Shown here piece by piece: positions 13,898-14,733 of a stretch of DNA of 14,733 nucleotides. The notes beneath the pieces are model-generated. The model ran no database searches. It worked only from the letters and a program-made list of their open reading frames with translations, and was not told the origin of the DNA. The DNA comes from CAYZIC01 sp964478335 (GTDB taxonomy: Bacteria; Verrucomicrobiota; Kiritimatiellia; RFP12; DVOR01). Location: contig CAYZIC010000059.1 in the NCBI GenBank assembly GCA_964478335.1, positions 1-14,733 on the forward strand, given 5' to 3'. The position numbers and the translations under genes are program-made. How positions within the stretch are numbered: position 1 is the stretch's first letter; each line of letters begins with the position of its first letter.

Positions 13898-14626
13898 CTA
13901 TTTAGAGGTCTGATCATTTAGCGTAATGCGTCCCTGGCTACTGGTATCCTTGTTTGTATAGCAAATGAGATAATTCCCTGGCGACGTGGTTGCTTTAGAA
14001 AAGACGATCATTAGACGATTTTCTTGGTTGAAGTGGTCCCTTAAGAATGTCGATTGGTAGGCTGTGGGGGCGAGCGGCTCGCCAAGATTGCCCTCCGCAT
14101 CGAGGGGGATTACCTCTGTGACAGCAGTCACACTACGAGGCAAGACACCCTCAACCATCACGACATATTGGCCCTGCTCATTAGGAACGACCTCATCCTC
14201 AGAGTCGGTCGTGTTATCGCTAATACGGGTAATGGTTGGCGCGTCGACAACCGTTGTGGCACGCTGCGGGTGGGCGAGATCATTGATCTTTTTCACCAAA
14301 ATAGGCGAGACACGCAAGCTCGTATTGATCGACAGATCCTCGGCAGGAATGCGGTCTTCGGGATTATAAAGACCCTTGATTGACGGCTTAAAAGCCCCCA
14401 AGCCCTCGATGTTGACACTGTTACCATCGGCAATCTCCTTGGCAAGAATCTCCTTGAGCTCCTCAATGATTAACCGCACCACATGTGGTGACTGATTAAT
14501 GCGCTCTGCAATCTTGTTACAAACCATCTGCGTAGAGACTTTGACACCAGGCTTTACTACTGCCACATAGGTCTTTTCCTGTTTGTTGTTAACGAAATCT
14601 CGTTTCTTCAAAGCATAATTAATCAT
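13898..14626 (-). CDS. HU-like nucleoid protein with an extra C-terminal domain
   Basis: Residues 1 to about 115 resemble the HU variant found in Bacteroidota and PVC bacteria: MINYALKK start, a helical segment with KIAERINQSPHVVRLIIEELKEIL (helices about 32-65), then DGNSVNIEGLGAFKPSIKG leading into the DNA-binding arm region. A linker rich in Thr, Asp and Glu (about 120-150) joins a beta-rich domain (about 152-235; QYVVMVEGV, NRLMIVFSKA, GNYLICYTNK) resembling the DUF4469/Ig-like tails of such proteins. The role is presumably DNA bending or chromosome organisation; the tail's job is unknown. AGGAGG (14632-14637 on this strand) lies 5 nt before the ATG. At 242 aa it is far longer than ordinary HU (about 90). 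It is convergent with the beta-helix gene. Confidence 0.82.
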   Translation of the reverse strand: MINYALKKRDFVNNKQEKTYVAVVKPGVKVSTQMVCNKIAERINQSPHVVRLIIEELKEILAKEIADGNSVNIEGLGAFKPSIKGLYNPEDRIPAEDLSINTSLRVSPILVKKINDLAHPQRATTVVDAPTITRISDNTTDSEDEVVPNEQGQYVVMVEGVLPRSVTAVTEVIPLDAEGNLGEPLAPTAYQSTFLRDHFNQENRLMIVFSKATTSPGNYLICYTNKDTSSQGRITLNDQTSK

Positions 14627-14633
14627 CGTAACC

Positions 14634-14677
14634 TCCTATAGGACGCCTATTTAACAGGTGTCTCTCATATCACACAA
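14634..14677 (-). promoter_or_regulatory. Possible promoter and palindromes for the HU-like gene
   Basis: On the minus strand TTGTGT (14672-14677), a 17-bp spacer and TTAAAT (14649-14654) form a moderate promoter. The -10 sits inside an imperfect inverted repeat (GACGCCT at 14642-14648 against AGGTGTC at 14656-14662). A perfect palindrome TCCTATAGGA (14634-14643) overlaps the ribosome site. These could be autoregulatory operator sites, but no factor is identifiable. Confidence 0.35.
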
Positions 14678-14690
14678 ATGAGATTTGAGG

Positions 14691-14733
14691 TGGGGGGTGG
14701 GAAGTGGGAATTGGCGGGAATAAGTGGGAATAA
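14691..14733 (-). repeat. Degenerate tandem TTATTCCCAC repeat at the right edge
   Basis: On the minus strand the edge reads TTATTCCCAC, TTATTCCCGCC, AATTCCCAC, TTCCCACC and so on, a 9-11-bp degenerate tandem. It is cut by the window end, so its length is unknown. No gene is seen here. Confidence 0.5.

Overview
The window reads as chromosomal DNA from a Gram-negative bacterium of roughly 50% GC. Supporting signs are a TviB/WbpO-type nucleotide-sugar dehydrogenase, a family-4 glycosyltransferase, a Sec-exported beta-helix protein, and an HU-like protein with an extra C-terminal domain. That HU type is frequent in Bacteroidota and also occurs in the PVC group (Lentisphaerota/Verrucomicrobiota). 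Clear Shine-Dalgarno sequences (AAGGAG, AGGAGG) and near-consensus -35/-10 promoters argue somewhat against Bacteroidota and lean towards PVC. The placement is an inference and could be wrong. I see no rRNA, tRNA, CRISPR array, integrase or transposase.

Layout. 1-212: leader with a possible promoter and a palindrome. 222-1934: AMP-forming acyl-CoA synthetase. 1935-2295: intergenic repeat island. 2296-5727: compact four-gene membrane cluster (61-aa single-span protein, rhomboid protease, EIIA-CBS fusion, ClC chloride carrier) behind a good promoter. 5843-7144: UDP-HexNAc 6-dehydrogenase. 7145-7843: about 700 bp of non-coding DNA dense in palindromes and repeats. 7844-10528: valyl-tRNA synthetase. 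10615-11706: glycosyltransferase. 11707-11987: repeat island ending in a strong promoter. 11988-13526: secreted beta-helix protein. 13527-13897: another repeat island between convergent genes. 13898-14626 (minus strand): HU-like protein.

How the genes relate. The membrane cluster is the only convincing operon: the rhomboid and EIIA-CBS genes overlap by 8 bp, and EIIA-CBS and clc are 3 bp apart. The ClC protein has no CBS pair of its own, while the gene just before it encodes two CBS domains fused to a PTS-type EIIA domain. It could therefore be a separately encoded regulatory subunit. The dehydrogenase and glycosyltransferase both suit surface polysaccharide or LPS synthesis but are separated by valS and are not an obvious operon.

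The most unusual feature is the DNA between genes. Four intergenic gaps carry a shared, modular set of short palindromic repeats. One hairpin module occurs three times with the same TTCT loop and with changes that largely keep the stem paired (one copy loses an outer pair). Another module flanks the beta-helix gene in inverted orientation. This looks like an uncharacterised family of REP/MITE-like mosaic elements.
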